From the NCBI GenBank assembly GCA_943787985.1, contig CALSOO010000004.1, positions 1,240,001-1,304,000 on the forward strand: a stretch of 64,000 nucleotides of DNA, read 5' to 3'. Numbering within the stretch: position 1 is the first letter of the stretch; the number at the start of each line of letters is the position of its first letter. The position numbers and the translations under genes were made by a program. The DNA is from an uncultured Paracoccaceae bacterium (GTDB taxonomy: Bacteria; Pseudomonadota; Alphaproteobacteria; Rhodobacterales; Rhodobacteraceae). Shown piece by piece: positions 55,125 through 64,000 of the stretch. A model generated the notes under the pieces. That model ran no database searches. It saw only the letters and a program-made list of their open reading frames with translations, and was not told where the DNA came from.

Positions 55125-56087
55125 ATGACGCAGAACGGATACGATGCAGGCAGATTGGATTTGCCATTCGTCGGAATTTCAACATTCGGGAAACGTCCAT
55201 ATGTGGCCGACTGGACCGCGATAGATGCCGATGTTGCCGTCTTGGGAGCACCGTTTGATGCCGGGACCCAGTTCCGGTCCGGAGCACGGTTCGGGCCGCG
55301 CGGCGTTCGCGAGGCGTCTACTTTGTTCAGCTTTGGCCATGCGGGTGCATATGATCACGAGGATGACGCGATCTACTTGCCTGCATCTGTGCGCATTGTG
55401 GATATGGGCGATGCGGACATCGTGCACACCAACACCGAACTCAGTCATACGAATATAGAAACGGGCGTGCGCGCGGCGCTCAAAGCGGGGGCCTTGCCCG
55501 TCACCATCGGCGGCGATCATTCTGTCAACATCCCTTGTATCCGCGCCTTTGACGATCAAGGGGACATTCACATTCTGCAAATCGATGCCCATCTCGATTT
55601 CGTGGACGAACGCCACGGGGTGCGTCACGGGCATGGTAACCCGATGCGGCGCGCAGCCGAGCACCCCTATGTGACGGGCTTGACCCAAGTGGGCATTCGC
55701 AATGTGAGTTCAACCGCCAAAGAAGGGTATGAGGACGCACGCCGGATGGGGTCGGATATCCTGTCGGTGCGCCAAGCCCGCGCACTCGGGGCATTGACGC
55801 TGGCACAACGGCTGCCCGAAGGCGCGCGGCTCTACATCACGATTGATATCGATGCGTTTTGCCCGTCGATTGCGCCGGGCACAGGGACTCCGAGCCATGG
55901 GGGGTTCTTGTACTACGAAGTGCTCGAACTGCTGCAGCAAGTCGCACAACGTCATGACATTGTGGGCATTGATCTGGTCGAGGTCGCTCCTGATTATGAC
56001 ACCAGCGGTTCCACATCCATATTGGCGGCCCAGATATTGCTGAACCTGTTGGGGTTCATTTTTCATCAACGGGCTATCAAGGCCTGA
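55125..56087 (+). CDS. Agmatinase-like ureohydrolase
   Basis: 320 residues from the ATG at 55125. Dimanganese site: GGDHSVNIPCIRAF, LQIDAHLDFVDERHG, and ITIDIDAFCPSIAPGTGTPS. Most agmatinases have DxDxxDPxxAPG, so here the third Asp is Cys (DIDAFCPS), as in some guanidinobutyrase or guanidinopropionase relatives. It splits a guanidino compound into an amine and urea; which one is open. Confidence 0.88.
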   Translation: MTQNGYDAGRLDLPFVGISTFGKRPYVADWTAIDADVAVLGAPFDAGTQFRSGARFGPRGVREASTLFSFGHAGAYDHEDDAIYLPASVRIVDMGDADIVHTNTELSHTNIETGVRAALKAGALPVTIGGDHSVNIPCIRAFDDQGDIHILQIDAHLDFVDERHGVRHGHGNPMRRAAEHPYVTGLTQVGIRNVSSTAKEGYEDARRMGSDILSVRQARALGALTLAQRLPEGARLYITIDIDAFCPSIAPGTGTPSHGGFLYYEVLELLQQVAQRHDIVGIDLVEVAPDYDTSGSTSILAAQILLNLLGFIFHQRAIKA

Positions 56088-56226
56088 CCTGACGCGGGAT
56101 TGCCTTATGAATTTCATAGTCATTATGTGAATTAATGACGTCATCAGAGCGGTTTTTGCCGCTGGCAGGCTTTCGCTTTTGCGCGCCGGACCTATGCTCT
56201 GGAAAACCCTAGGTTAAGGCATTGAA

Positions 56227-58272
56227 ATGAGCAGCGAACCTCTTGTCGTCTTTACGCCCTCTGGCAAGCGTGGCCACTTCCCGACCGGCACGCCTATTCT
56301 GACCGCCGCGCGCAAGTTGGGCGTGGACTTGGACAGTGTGTGCGGGGGGCGCGGGATTTGCTCAAAATGCCAGATCACGCCCAGCTACGGCGAATTCTCC
56401 AAGCACGGGGTGACGGTTCAGGATGGCGCACTCAGTGAATGGAACAGCGTTGAGCAACGCTATAAAGACAAACGTGGCTTGATCGACGGGCGCCGTTTGG
56501 GGTGTCAGGCCACGGTGCAAGGCGACATCGTGATTGACGTGCCGCCCGAAAGCCAGGTGCACAAACAGGTGGTGCGCAAACGGGCCGAGGCGCGTGATAT
56601 CGTCATGAACCCGTCCACGAAACTCTATTATGTCGAGGTTCAAGAACCCGACATGCACGACCCTTCCGGTGATCTCGAGCGGTTGCGCATGGCGCTCAGT
56701 GCGCAATGGAAACTCGAAAACGTGCACGCGGATTTGCACATCTTGCAAACCATGCAACCCATTCTGCGTAAAGGGGAATGGAAGGTTACGGTTGCCGTGC
56801 ATTTGGGCGATTCCGAGAACGCACCGCGCATCATGCATATTTGGCCGGGCTATTATGAAGGCACAGTCTATGGATTGGCCGTTGATCTTGGCTCGACCAC
56901 GATTGCGGCCCATATGTGCGACTTGCAAACCGGCGAAGTCGTTGCGTCTTCGGGCATTATGAACCCGCAAATCCGGTTCGGCGAAGACCTGATGAGCCGC
57001 GTGAGTTACTCCATGATGAACCCCGGCGGTTCCAACGAGATGACGCGGGCAGTGCGCGAAGGCATGAACGCATTGTTCACGCAGATCAGCATCGAAGCAG
57101 AGATCGACAAGGCCCTCATCGTGGACGCGGTCTTCGTCTGTAACCCTGTGATGCACCACCTGTTTTTGGGCATTGATCCGTTTGAATTGGGGCAAGCCCC
57201 CTTTGCTTTGGGAACATCGGATTCGCTGCGTTTGCGGGCTGATGACCTGGATTTGAACATCCACCCTTCTGCGCGTGTGTATCTTTTGCCCTGCATCGCA
57301 GGCCATGTCGGCGCAGATGCCGCCGCTGTGGCCTTATCCGAAGCCCCCGATAAATCAGAGGACTTGGTGTTGGTGGTCGATGTGGGCACCAATGCGGAAA
57401 TCCTGCTGGGGAACAAAGAAAAAATGCTGGCATGTTCCTCGCCCACCGGTCCGGCCTTTGAAGGGGCGCAAATCAGCTCGGGACAACGCGCAGCTCCCGG
57501 TGCGATTGAACGGGTTGAAATTGACCCTGTGACCAAAGTGCCCCGTTTTCGCGTGATCGGCTCCGACGTTTGGTCCGACGAAGAAGACTTTGGCGAAGCG
57601 ATTGCCACAACGGGCGTTACCGGGATTTGCGGGTCCGGCATAATCGAAATGGTGGCCGAAATGCGCATGGCCGGCATCGTCGACGCGCCCGGCCTGATTG
57701 GTTCACCCGAACAAACCGGAACTGAGCGTTGTTTTCTTGATGGGCGCACATATTCGTATCTGGTCTATGATGGCACTGCCGCTGGCGGGCCGTTGATCAC
57801 CGTCACAAACCGCGACATTCGCGAAATTCAGATGGCCAAAGCGGCGCTGTATTCCGGCGCACGACTGCTTATGGACAAGTTCGACGTAGAATCTGTTGAC
57901 CGCGTTGTGCTCGCCGGGGCTTTTGGGGCGCATATTTCGCCCAAACACGCGATGATCCTGGGTATGATCCCTGATGCGCCTTTGGACAAAGTTACCTCGG
58001 CGGGCAATGCTGCGGGAACGGGCGCACGGATTGCTTTGCTCAACCGCGAAGCGCGTTCGGAAATCGAAGCCACGGTCAAAGCGATCCACAAAATCGAAAC
58101 GGCCATCGAGCCGCGCTTTCAAGAGCATTTTGTGAATGCATCCGCGATCCCAAATTCGGTCGAACCATTCCCGATCCTGAATTCCATCGTCACACTGCCC
58201 ACTGCGACGTTCAACACAGGCGGCAACGATTCATCACAGGGTGGCGGGCGCAGACGCCGGAAACGCGGATGA
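56227..58272 (+). CDS. RACo-like ferredoxin/ASKHA reductive activator
   Basis: 681 residues. N-terminal 2Fe-2S ferredoxin domain (about 5-95) with SVCGGRGICSKCQ and the fourth Cys in RRLGCQATVQGD. A linker and a C-terminal ASKHA/DUF4445 domain (about 215-640) follow: YGLAVDLGSTTIAAHMCDL, VVDVGTNAEILLGNK and VVLAGAFGAHISPKHAMILG. Family members reactivate corrinoid methyltransferases by ATP-driven reduction. No corrinoid protein lies in the window. The C-terminus ends in a basic GGGRRRRKRG. Confidence 0.88.
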   Translation: MSSEPLVVFTPSGKRGHFPTGTPILTAARKLGVDLDSVCGGRGICSKCQITPSYGEFSKHGVTVQDGALSEWNSVEQRYKDKRGLIDGRRLGCQATVQGDIVIDVPPESQVHKQVVRKRAEARDIVMNPSTKLYYVEVQEPDMHDPSGDLERLRMALSAQWKLENVHADLHILQTMQPILRKGEWKVTVAVHLGDSENAPRIMHIWPGYYEGTVYGLAVDLGSTTIAAHMCDLQTGEVVASSGIMNPQIRFGEDLMSRVSYSMMNPGGSNEMTRAVREGMNALFTQISIEAEIDKALIVDAVFVCNPVMHHLFLGIDPFELGQAPFALGTSDSLRLRADDLDLNIHPSARVYLLPCIAGHVGADAAAVALSEAPDKSEDLVLVVDVGTNAEILLGNKEKMLACSSPTGPAFEGAQISSGQRAAPGAIERVEIDPVTKVPRFRVIGSDVWSDEEDFGEAIATTGVTGICGSGIIEMVAEMRMAGIVDAPGLIGSPEQTGTERCFLDGRTYSYLVYDGTAAGGPLITVTNRDIREIQMAKAALYSGARLLMDKFDVESVDRVVLAGAFGAHISPKHAMILGMIPDAPLDKVTSAGNAAGTGARIALLNREARSEIEATVKAIHKIETAIEPRFQEHFVNASAIPNSVEPFPILNSIVTLPTATFNTGGNDSSQGGGRRRRKRG

Positions 58273-59123
58273 CCCCGAACCAAGCCCAAAAAGACTTCTG
58301 GTCCGAGCAGGCCGGGACCAATTGGGTGAGGATGCAAGACAGTATGGACGCCACCCTAGGCCCCGTTCTGGACTTGGTTCTGGAGTTTGCAAATTTGCAA
58401 AGTGATGACCGCGTTCTGGACATCGGATGCGGGGCGGGGACGTCGACCTTGCGTGCAGGACAGGCGGTTGGGGATCGGGGTCATGTTTTGGGTGTCGATA
58501 TTTCAAAACCCCTTTTGGCCCGCGCCCAAGAGCGCGCGAATGATGTTTCAAACGTCGAATTTACGCTTGCGGATGCGCAACTCCATGCTTTCGAACCACA
58601 GGGTTTTGACCATTTGATTTCCCGCTTTGGCGTTATGTTTTTCGAGGATTCTGTTGCGGCTTTCTCAAATATTAGCAAGGCACTACGGCCCGATGCTAAA
58701 GTTACTTTGGGCTGTTGGGGCCCCGCGCCAGAGAACCCGTGGTTCATGTTACCGGCCAAGGTCGCAAAAATGCGCTTTGGATCCCCTCCCAAGACGGACC
58801 GCAGTCTACCCGGACCATTTGCATGGGAAAACCCTGATCGCATTCTCCCAATGCTGGAGCGCGCGGGCTTGCGGAACGTCACAGCGCAGTCACACCATAT
58901 CGATCTGACCCCAGCAGGCAGTCTGAGCGATCTTGCCGACACCTGCCTGCACATCGGTCCGGCCACAGGCATTATGTCTCACTTCAATGCCAGTGAAGCC
59001 GACCGAACTGCAATCCGCGCCAACCTCATGGACATCTTTGCGCCGTTCCAGACCGCTCAAGGGCTGCGTATTCCGGCCTCTATTCTTTTATATAAGGCGT
59101 TAGGGTCAGGTATTCCGGACTAG
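58269..59123 (+). CDS. Class I SAM-dependent methyltransferase
   Basis: 284 residues. Motif I is VLDIGCGAGTSTLRAGQAVG, motif II region LGVDISKPLLARAQERA and post-motif FDHLISRFGVMFFEDSVAA. UbiE/Methyltransf_11 type. It overlaps the RACo-like gene by ATGA, so the pair is cotranslated; a methyl acceptor cannot be named. Confidence 0.85.
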   Translation: MTPNQAQKDFWSEQAGTNWVRMQDSMDATLGPVLDLVLEFANLQSDDRVLDIGCGAGTSTLRAGQAVGDRGHVLGVDISKPLLARAQERANDVSNVEFTLADAQLHAFEPQGFDHLISRFGVMFFEDSVAAFSNISKALRPDAKVTLGCWGPAPENPWFMLPAKVAKMRFGSPPKTDRSLPGPFAWENPDRILPMLERAGLRNVTAQSHHIDLTPAGSLSDLADTCLHIGPATGIMSHFNASEADRTAIRANLMDIFAPFQTAQGLRIPASILLYKALGSGIPD

Positions 59124-59191
59124 ACGATCAAACCGTGCTCCTGCAGCCTCTCGGTGTTAATATTTTTTTAATATCTTTTGAGGAACAGAAT

Positions 59192-60800
59192 TTGACACGT
59201 CCAAATGAATACCGTTGGGTCTTTGGCAGCAAAAACCATATTGAGTTTCCGCAAGGCGGCGCACCTGTAAACCTGCTCGGCACGGATCCGACGCAAATTG
59301 ATACATTGGAAGGCTGTGCCAGTATCTCTGACGCTACAGGTGCTTTGCTGTTCTATACTGACGGGCGTGCCCTGTGGGACGCCTCCCACAGCCAGATCGC
59401 GACGGGTTTGGGGGGCAGCAGCTCGGCTTCGCATTCAGCGATCATCGTGCCTCCGCCAGCGGGTGGCAGCATCTACCATGTTTTTACCGTCGGGGATTGG
59501 GACAACTCTCAGGCCGACACGACCCCGCTGTTGCACACGCAAGTGACAGTAAACCCTGTGACCGTTGTTTCAGCGGCTCAAGTCGTCTCAGGAAGCGCCC
59601 CACGCGTTGGAGAACAACTGATTGCCGTGCCGACACAGGATTGCGGTGGCTGGTGGATCCTGTGTCTTGGATTTGACGACAGGGAATTGCATGCCTTTGA
59701 ATTGCAGGGTGACACAGGCATCGTACAGGGTTCCACAGCGCAGCGCCTATCCTGATGCTGCCTACATCTTTTGTGCCAAAGCCTCGCCCGATGGAAAACG
59801 GCTTGCCTTTTCAAACCCCGGCCAGCACAGCGTCGACATTTTCGACTTTGACCGCAGCACCGGATTGGCCACTCCGGTGTTTCAGGCACCGACCAATGGA
59901 AATCGCGCGAGACGCGTGTATGGCATTGAGTTCTCGCCCAATTCCTTGTTTGTGTATTTCACGCAGTTGACCTCTGCTGGCGGGATTGAGGTGATCGACC
60001 TTGCCGGCCAATCGGTCTCCAATCTGGGACGGGTCGCGCGTGCGAGGTTAGGGGCGCTGCAACTTGCGCCAGATGGCAAAATCTACGCAGCCAAAGAAAA
60101 CAGAGCGACCCTTGCCTGCATAGATCAACCTGACTTGGGGCCTGCAAGTTCTTTGACAGACGATGCATTGGATGCCACCGGACAGGTGATCCAAATCAAC
60201 AATGACAACAGCAACCTCGGTTTGCCGACATTCACCCGAATGTCGGACGATTGTGCGGATGGCGCTTGCGAAACCATCGCAGCCGAAGTGGATGCAGCCT
60301 TGGGTGACGCGGCGCAGATGCACCATAATGCCCTGCCTGCATGCGATGATCCGGATGGCAAAGGTCAAGCGCCGGGCATTGCGGTCTGCACACCTTTGCA
60401 AATGGATCAGGTTCAGCCAAGCTATCACATCACCTGGGGGGACAGTGACTGTGATTGCATCGAAAGCGATGACACAGAGGTCATGACGCTTACGGTGTGT
60501 AACCCCTATTCAAATGTCGCGCTGTCCGGATTCATGGTGCACCGGTTGCGCGTCACGGATGATCAGGGACAGGATGTACCGCTCTTGCCGGACGGAACAC
60601 CCTCTGTCACCCTGGTGCCGCTCGGGCCCTACTGCTTCGGAGATATCGCCCCTTGCAGTTGCGTGTCACGCGCCTTTACCCTGCGCAATCGCGGCGCAAA
60701 GGCGGGACACTACAAAATTCATCTGGACGGCATTTGTTTCGACGTGTGCATACATCAAGACGCAAAAAGTTGTTTCGGCTTCGAGATCTGCAAAGACTAG
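59192..60800 (+). pseudogene. Frameshifted secreted-type beta-propeller-like protein
   Basis: Frame 2 runs from a TTG at 59192 (GAGG 8 bases upstream) to a TGA at 59753-59755, with NEYRWVFGSKNHIEF, GCASISDATGALLFYTDGRA and SHSAIIVPPPAGGSIYHVFT. The continuation lies one base ahead in frame 3 (AYPDAAYIFCAKASPDGKRL) and ends at 60800. The WxFG...EGCAxISDxxGxLLFYTDG pattern is common in Bacteroidota surface proteins. The tail is Cys-rich. A +1 shift near 59730-59755 breaks the gene, or is a read error. Confidence 0.65.
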
Positions 60801-60883
60801 CGGGGTCTGAACCCGGGAATTATCGGCCAAGCGGCGCGTGTCGCTTGACCATCTTCTTGAGTGGTCGTATCACCGACAGCGCG

Positions 60884-60957
60884 GCGGGTATGGTGAAAAG
60901 GTATCACGGCAGCTTCCCAAGCTTTAGTTACGAGTTCGATTCTCGTTACCCGCTCCA
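60884..60957 (+). tRNA. tRNA-Gly (CCC)
   Basis: A 74-nt cloverleaf with encoded CCA. The acceptor GCGGGTA pairs with TACCCGC. D-arm GTGA/TCAC; anticodon stem GCAGC/GCTTT (one mismatch and one G-U) around TTCCCAA, anticodon CCC. The T-arm is ACGAG/CTCGT with TTCGATT. Slightly weak anticodon stem, otherwise canonical. Confidence 0.93.
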
Positions 60958-61052
60958 TTCCCTTTATTTGGTCGTCTCAGCATTGAACTGCGAACGGCGG
61001 TCCGCCGAGTCCGTATGACGGGTCGGACGCCTCCGTTGTGGCGTACAGAATA

Positions 61053-61084
61053 GCAGGGACGCCTTTTTGACGCCCCTGCCCTTT
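61053..61084 (+). terminator. Terminator downstream of tRNA-Gly
   Basis: GCAGGGACG (61053-61061) pairs with CGCCCCTGC (61071-61079) with one A-C mismatch, followed by CCTTTT. It lies 4 bases before the stop of the convergent acyl-CoA synthetase and may serve both. Confidence 0.6.
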
Positions 61085-61087
61085 TGG

Positions 61088-62707
61088 TCAACTCATGAGG
61101 ACGTCGCCGAATTCGTCGCGCAGGTTCCGTTTGAGAACTTTTCCCGTCGCGTTGCGTGGCAAGGCATCTGTGAACACCACACAATCAGGGACCTGCCATT
61201 TGGCGATTTTGTCTGCGAAAATTTCAAGTATTTCCGCTTCGCTCGGGCTTTCCCCTGCTGCCGCAACAGCCACCAGAATAGGACGCTCATCCCATTTTTC
61301 ATGACGGGCGCCGATCACCGCCGCATCTGCAAGTTTCGGATGCGCAATCGCGATGTTTTCCAGATCAACAGATGAAATCCACTCGCCTCCGGACTTGATA
61401 ATGTCCTTGGAGCGGTCTTTGATGCTGAGATACCCGTCCCCGTCAATGGTCGCGACATCACCTGTGTCGAACCATCCGTCCGTCAGGGTTTCATCGGTTG
61501 TTTTCTGGAAATATGCGTCCAAAATCCAGTGGCCGCGCACCATCAGATCACCTTGAGCACTCCCGTCATTGGGCAGCAACTTGCCGTCCTCATCGACGAT
61601 CTTCATCTCGACGCCCCAAACAGGGCGCCCTTGATTCTCCCGCAGTTTGTGTTGCTCATCAACGGGCAATTCGCCATGTTTCGCAAGGGGTTGGTTGGCA
61701 GTCCCAAGCGGTGACATCTCTGTCATACCCCAAGCGTGAATGGTCTCTACATTGTACTTTTCGCGGAACGCCGTGATCATGGATGGCGGACAGGCCGAGC
61801 CACCGACAACCGTGCGTGTGAGGGACTGCAGGGTTGAACCGGCCTTTTCCGCCTCGCCCAAAAGCCCGAGCCAGATGGTCGGTACGCCCAAAGCCGTGGT
61901 GACTTTGTAGGTGTCGATCAGGTTGACCAAAGACGCCCCGTCAAGGCCCGGACCCGGCATCACCATGCGCGCGCCCACCATGGCGCATGCATAGGGCGTG
62001 CCCCACGCGTTGACGTGGAACATCGGGACCACAGGCAACACGACATCCATCGCAGAGTTGCCGATGCAATCTTTGAGGTTGGAGGCGAACGCATGCAAAA
62101 CAGTTGACCGGTGCGAATACAAGACGCCCTTGGGATTGCCTGTCGTCCCGGATGTGTAGCACAGGCTGGAGGCGGTGTTTTCGTCAAAGTCAGGCCACTC
62201 GAAACCAGCGTCGGCATCCGCGATGAGCTCGTCGTAGAACGTGAGCCCTTCGATCTGGGCCGCCGCCGCGTCATCGCGCGCGTCCATCAAAACCACATGC
62301 TCCAGTTTGGGGCATTTGTCGCGAATGGCGGCAACCAAAGGCACAAAGGTGGCGTCGATGAACAGCACTTTATCCTCGGCGTGGTTGATGATGTACACCA
62401 ATTGCTCAGGGAACAAGCGCGGGTTGATTGTGTGGCAAACAAACCCTGCCCCGGATACGCCAAAATAGATCTCGAGGTGGCGGCGGTTGTTCCATGCGAT
62501 CGTGGCGCAGCGCGCTTGCGGGTCCAGCCCCAGTTTGCTCAACGCGTCGCCCAACTTGTGCGCATTGGCTCCAACTTGTCCCCAAGTGGTGGTTTCTATT
62601 CCGCCACCGGTGTTGACGGAATAGACTTCAGTTCCAGCATGATAGCGTGCAGCGTGATCCACAAGCGACGAAATGGTCAAAGCGGATGTCATCATTTGGC
62701 CAAGCAT
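61088..62707 (-). CDS. Long/medium-chain acyl-CoA synthetase (AlkK-like)
   Basis: 539 residues from the ATG at 62707, with GGGAGG upstream; a GTG at 62713 is less well spaced. AMP-binding SSLCYTSGTTGNPKGVLYSH, GMTEMSPLGTANQPLAKHGE, hinge DGWFDTGDVATIDGDGYLSI, and the catalytic Lys in PRNATGKVLKRNLRDEF. Matches the AlkK/fatty-acyl type. Opposite orientation to the thioesterase at 62840. Confidence 0.88.
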   Translation of the reverse strand: MLGQMMTSALTISSLVDHAARYHAGTEVYSVNTGGGIETTTWGQVGANAHKLGDALSKLGLDPQARCATIAWNNRRHLEIYFGVSGAGFVCHTINPRLFPEQLVYIINHAEDKVLFIDATFVPLVAAIRDKCPKLEHVVLMDARDDAAAAQIEGLTFYDELIADADAGFEWPDFDENTASSLCYTSGTTGNPKGVLYSHRSTVLHAFASNLKDCIGNSAMDVVLPVVPMFHVNAWGTPYACAMVGARMVMPGPGLDGASLVNLIDTYKVTTALGVPTIWLGLLGEAEKAGSTLQSLTRTVVGGSACPPSMITAFREKYNVETIHAWGMTEMSPLGTANQPLAKHGELPVDEQHKLRENQGRPVWGVEMKIVDEDGKLLPNDGSAQGDLMVRGHWILDAYFQKTTDETLTDGWFDTGDVATIDGDGYLSIKDRSKDIIKSGGEWISSVDLENIAIAHPKLADAAVIGARHEKWDERPILVAVAAAGESPSEAEILEIFADKIAKWQVPDCVVFTDALPRNATGKVLKRNLRDEFGDVLMS

Positions 62708-62839
62708 GGGCACCTCCCTAAATGTTGCGAAAGCCCGTGCCTGCGCATCATTTGCAAGCCAGACCTTTCCTTGCTTGCGACCCTGCCAAGGCGCGTCGCG
62801 GCTTGCAAGCCTTGAGCGGGGTCGCTAACGAATAACGTT

Positions 62840-63322
62840 ATGTCAATCCCCTTTCACACCCGCCTCACCATTCACGAACAGACCGATGCCGGTGTTCTGG
62901 AACCCGCAGCACTCGCGTTTGCGGACCGCGTGCATCACGATGATCTGGACGCCTTGCTGCATGTCAACAATGTGCGGTATTTTGTTTGGTTTGAACGCCT
63001 TAGAGTGCGCTTTATGCAAGATTACGCCATTGGAACGATCGGTGATCCCCAAAGCCCGCGTATTGTGGTGCGCAGCGCAGAGGTCCGGTATTTGCAAGAA
63101 ATGGTACGTGACGAGGTTTACATTATAACAACCCGTTGCACAGCGATGCGCCGCACGTCTTTGACCCTGCACCAAGCCATTTGGTCAGGTGGAACAAAAC
63201 GCGCAACGCTCGATTGTGTTATGGTGTTGTTGACACAAGACGGCAAAAACCGCGCCCCGATCCCCGAAGAGATCAAAGCCCGGTTGCGTCAAACCGACGG
63301 GGCTGTTGATCAAAGCCCATAG
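62840..63322 (+). CDS. Acyl-CoA thioesterase, 4HBT/hot-dog family
   Basis: 160 residues, single hot-dog domain: ALLHVNNVRYFVWFERLRVR is the YbgC/4HBT_2 type active-site helix, with Asp in HDDLDALLHV. EVRYLQEMVRDEVYIITTRC forms the central strands. Hydrolyses an acyl- or hydroxybenzoyl-CoA. Divergent from the acyl-CoA synthetase. Confidence 0.82.
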   Translation: MSIPFHTRLTIHEQTDAGVLEPAALAFADRVHHDDLDALLHVNNVRYFVWFERLRVRFMQDYAIGTIGDPQSPRIVVRSAEVRYLQEMVRDEVYIITTRCTAMRRTSLTLHQAIWSGGTKRATLDCVMVLLTQDGKNRAPIPEEIKARLRQTDGAVDQSP

Positions 63323-63354
63323 CCAAACACCGTGGTTGGGTCAAAATCCGAAAC

Positions 63355-64000
63355 TTACCCGCGATTGCGATGGATAAAGTCCACCAAAGCCTGCGTTGAT
63401 CCGTCTTTGTCCGCAGCGCTTTGCGTCCCTTCAACGACAGGTTGGAGGGCTGTGGCCAGTTCCTTGCCCAACTCGACCCCCCATTGGTCAAACGAGTTGA
63501 TGCCCAAAATCACCCCCTCTACAAACACGCGGTGCTCGTAAAGCGCAATAATTTGCCCCAACACAAACGGGTCAAGTTTTGGATAGGCAAACGTCACAGA
63601 GGGGCGGTTTCCCGGGAAGCTGCGGTGCATCGCCTGCACGTCCAAGTCATCGCCCTTTACCCCTTTGGCGGCCATCATCGCGCGTGCCGTCTTAAAGGGG
63701 CGCCCCCGCATCAAGGCTTCGGATTGCGCAAGGCAATTGGCAACCAACAGATCATGGTGATGGGACAGATCGGGTTCGTGCCCTTCTGCCGCGATCATGA
63801 ATTCGCAAGGGATCACACGGGTGCCTTGGTGGATCAATTGATAAAAGGCATGTTGCCCGTTGGTGCCGGGCGCGCCCCAGACAACGGGGCCTGTGTGCTG
63901 CGTGGCATCTGTGCCGTTCATCTGCACGGACTTGCCGTTGCTTTCCATCTCAAGCTGTTGAAAATAGGCGGGCAATTGGCCAAGCCGTTGATCGTATGGC
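63355..64000 (-). CDS. pgi: Glucose-6-phosphate isomerase, C-terminal part
   Basis: About 215 codons run off the right edge of the window (the N-terminus lies beyond). [20 protein letters not shown] and the family signature [17 protein letters not shown] are diagnostic, as is [20 protein letters not shown]. Interconverts glucose-6-P and fructose-6-P. Its stop is 32 bases from the thioesterase stop. Confidence 0.95.
   Translation of the reverse strand, partial: PYDQRLGQLPAYFQQLEMESNGKSVQMNGTDATQHTGPVVWGAPGTNGQHAFYQLIHQGTRVIPCEFMIAAEGHEPDLSHHHDLLVANCLAQSEALMRGRPFKTARAMMAAKGVKGDDLDVQAMHRSFPGNRPSVTFAYPKLDPFVLGQIIALYEHRVFVEGVILGINSFDQWGVELGKELATALQPVVEGTQSAADKDGSTQALVDFIHRNRG

Noticed and set aside
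56362..57306. 314-codon minus-strand frame
   Set aside because: Antisense shadow of the RACo-like gene; His/Arg-rich with no recognisable domain.
59725..59760. Programmed +1 frameshift
   Set aside because: The break at CTA TCC TGA lacks an upstream Shine-Dalgarno spacer and a slippery codon like that of prfB, so mutation or read error is simpler.

Overview
The window reads as about 64 kb of a chromosome from a marine alphaproteobacterium of the Rhodobacteraceae (roseobacter group). The basis is the gene content (CckA, IalB, a TAXI-type TRAP transporter, paaABCDE-paaZ, a YcbB/DUF882 pair, ACP-KAS-LpxD) and a palindromic intergenic repeat of a kind I associate with this family. No 16S rRNA is present, so genus is not assigned.

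Layout. 1-808: the end of phoU, then phoB. 901-927: a sequence matching the chromosome dimer resolution site dif. About 928-9812: an integrase-less provirus resembling tailless, membrane-containing viruses of the PM2/corticovirus (double jelly-roll) type. It has a leftward virion and lysis operon (capsid candidate, lytic transglycosylase, holin-like protein, many tiny membrane proteins), a rightward early/packaging operon (Cro-like regulator, A32-type packaging ATPase, M15 peptidase, 29-residue membrane peptide), and a leftward replication/regulation module. Several genes are shorter than 60 codons. An IS30-family element (about 9835-10906) and an ISNCY transposase fragment (10907 to about 11695) scar its right edge.

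11834-18627: a phenylacetyl-CoA epoxidation and ring-cleavage operon, paaJ-paaABCDE-paaZ, followed by a strong terminator. 18723-25844: a second catabolic operon (acyl-CoA ligase, 3-hydroxyacyl-CoA dehydrogenase, enoyl-CoA hydratase, acyl-CoA dehydrogenase, two SDRs, VOC protein). It has a structured leader and a 17-codon upstream ORF; its substrate is unknown. 25928-30705 (leftward): TesB thioesterase, acetoacetyl-CoA synthetase, serine hydrolase and enoyl-CoA hydratase. The paa and beta-oxidation-like operons would both feed acyl-CoAs to central metabolism.

30840-49664: a DsbA-like isomerase, a HerA-like ATPase, an intergenic region with two small-RNA candidates, IalB, KAS/ACP/LpxD (lipid A or special fatty acids), L,D-transpeptidase with a divergent M15 peptidase (murein 3-3 cross-links), tRNA-Arg, USP plus TRAP-TAXI transporter, an RpiR regulator, a class III aminotransferase, P450, an AraC regulator and a sulfotransferase-like protein. 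49672-64000: CckA, RsmB-like methyltransferase, GuaB, a ureohydrolase, a RACo-like ferredoxin/ASKHA activator, a SAM methyltransferase, a frameshifted large protein of a type commoner in Bacteroidota, tRNA-Gly, an acyl-CoA ligase, a thioesterase, and the C-terminal part of Pgi.

The most interesting system is the dif-associated provirus. It has no tyrosine recombinase of its own, repeated element-specific motifs, and an unassigned replication protein. No similarity search was run; family names rest on motifs read by eye.
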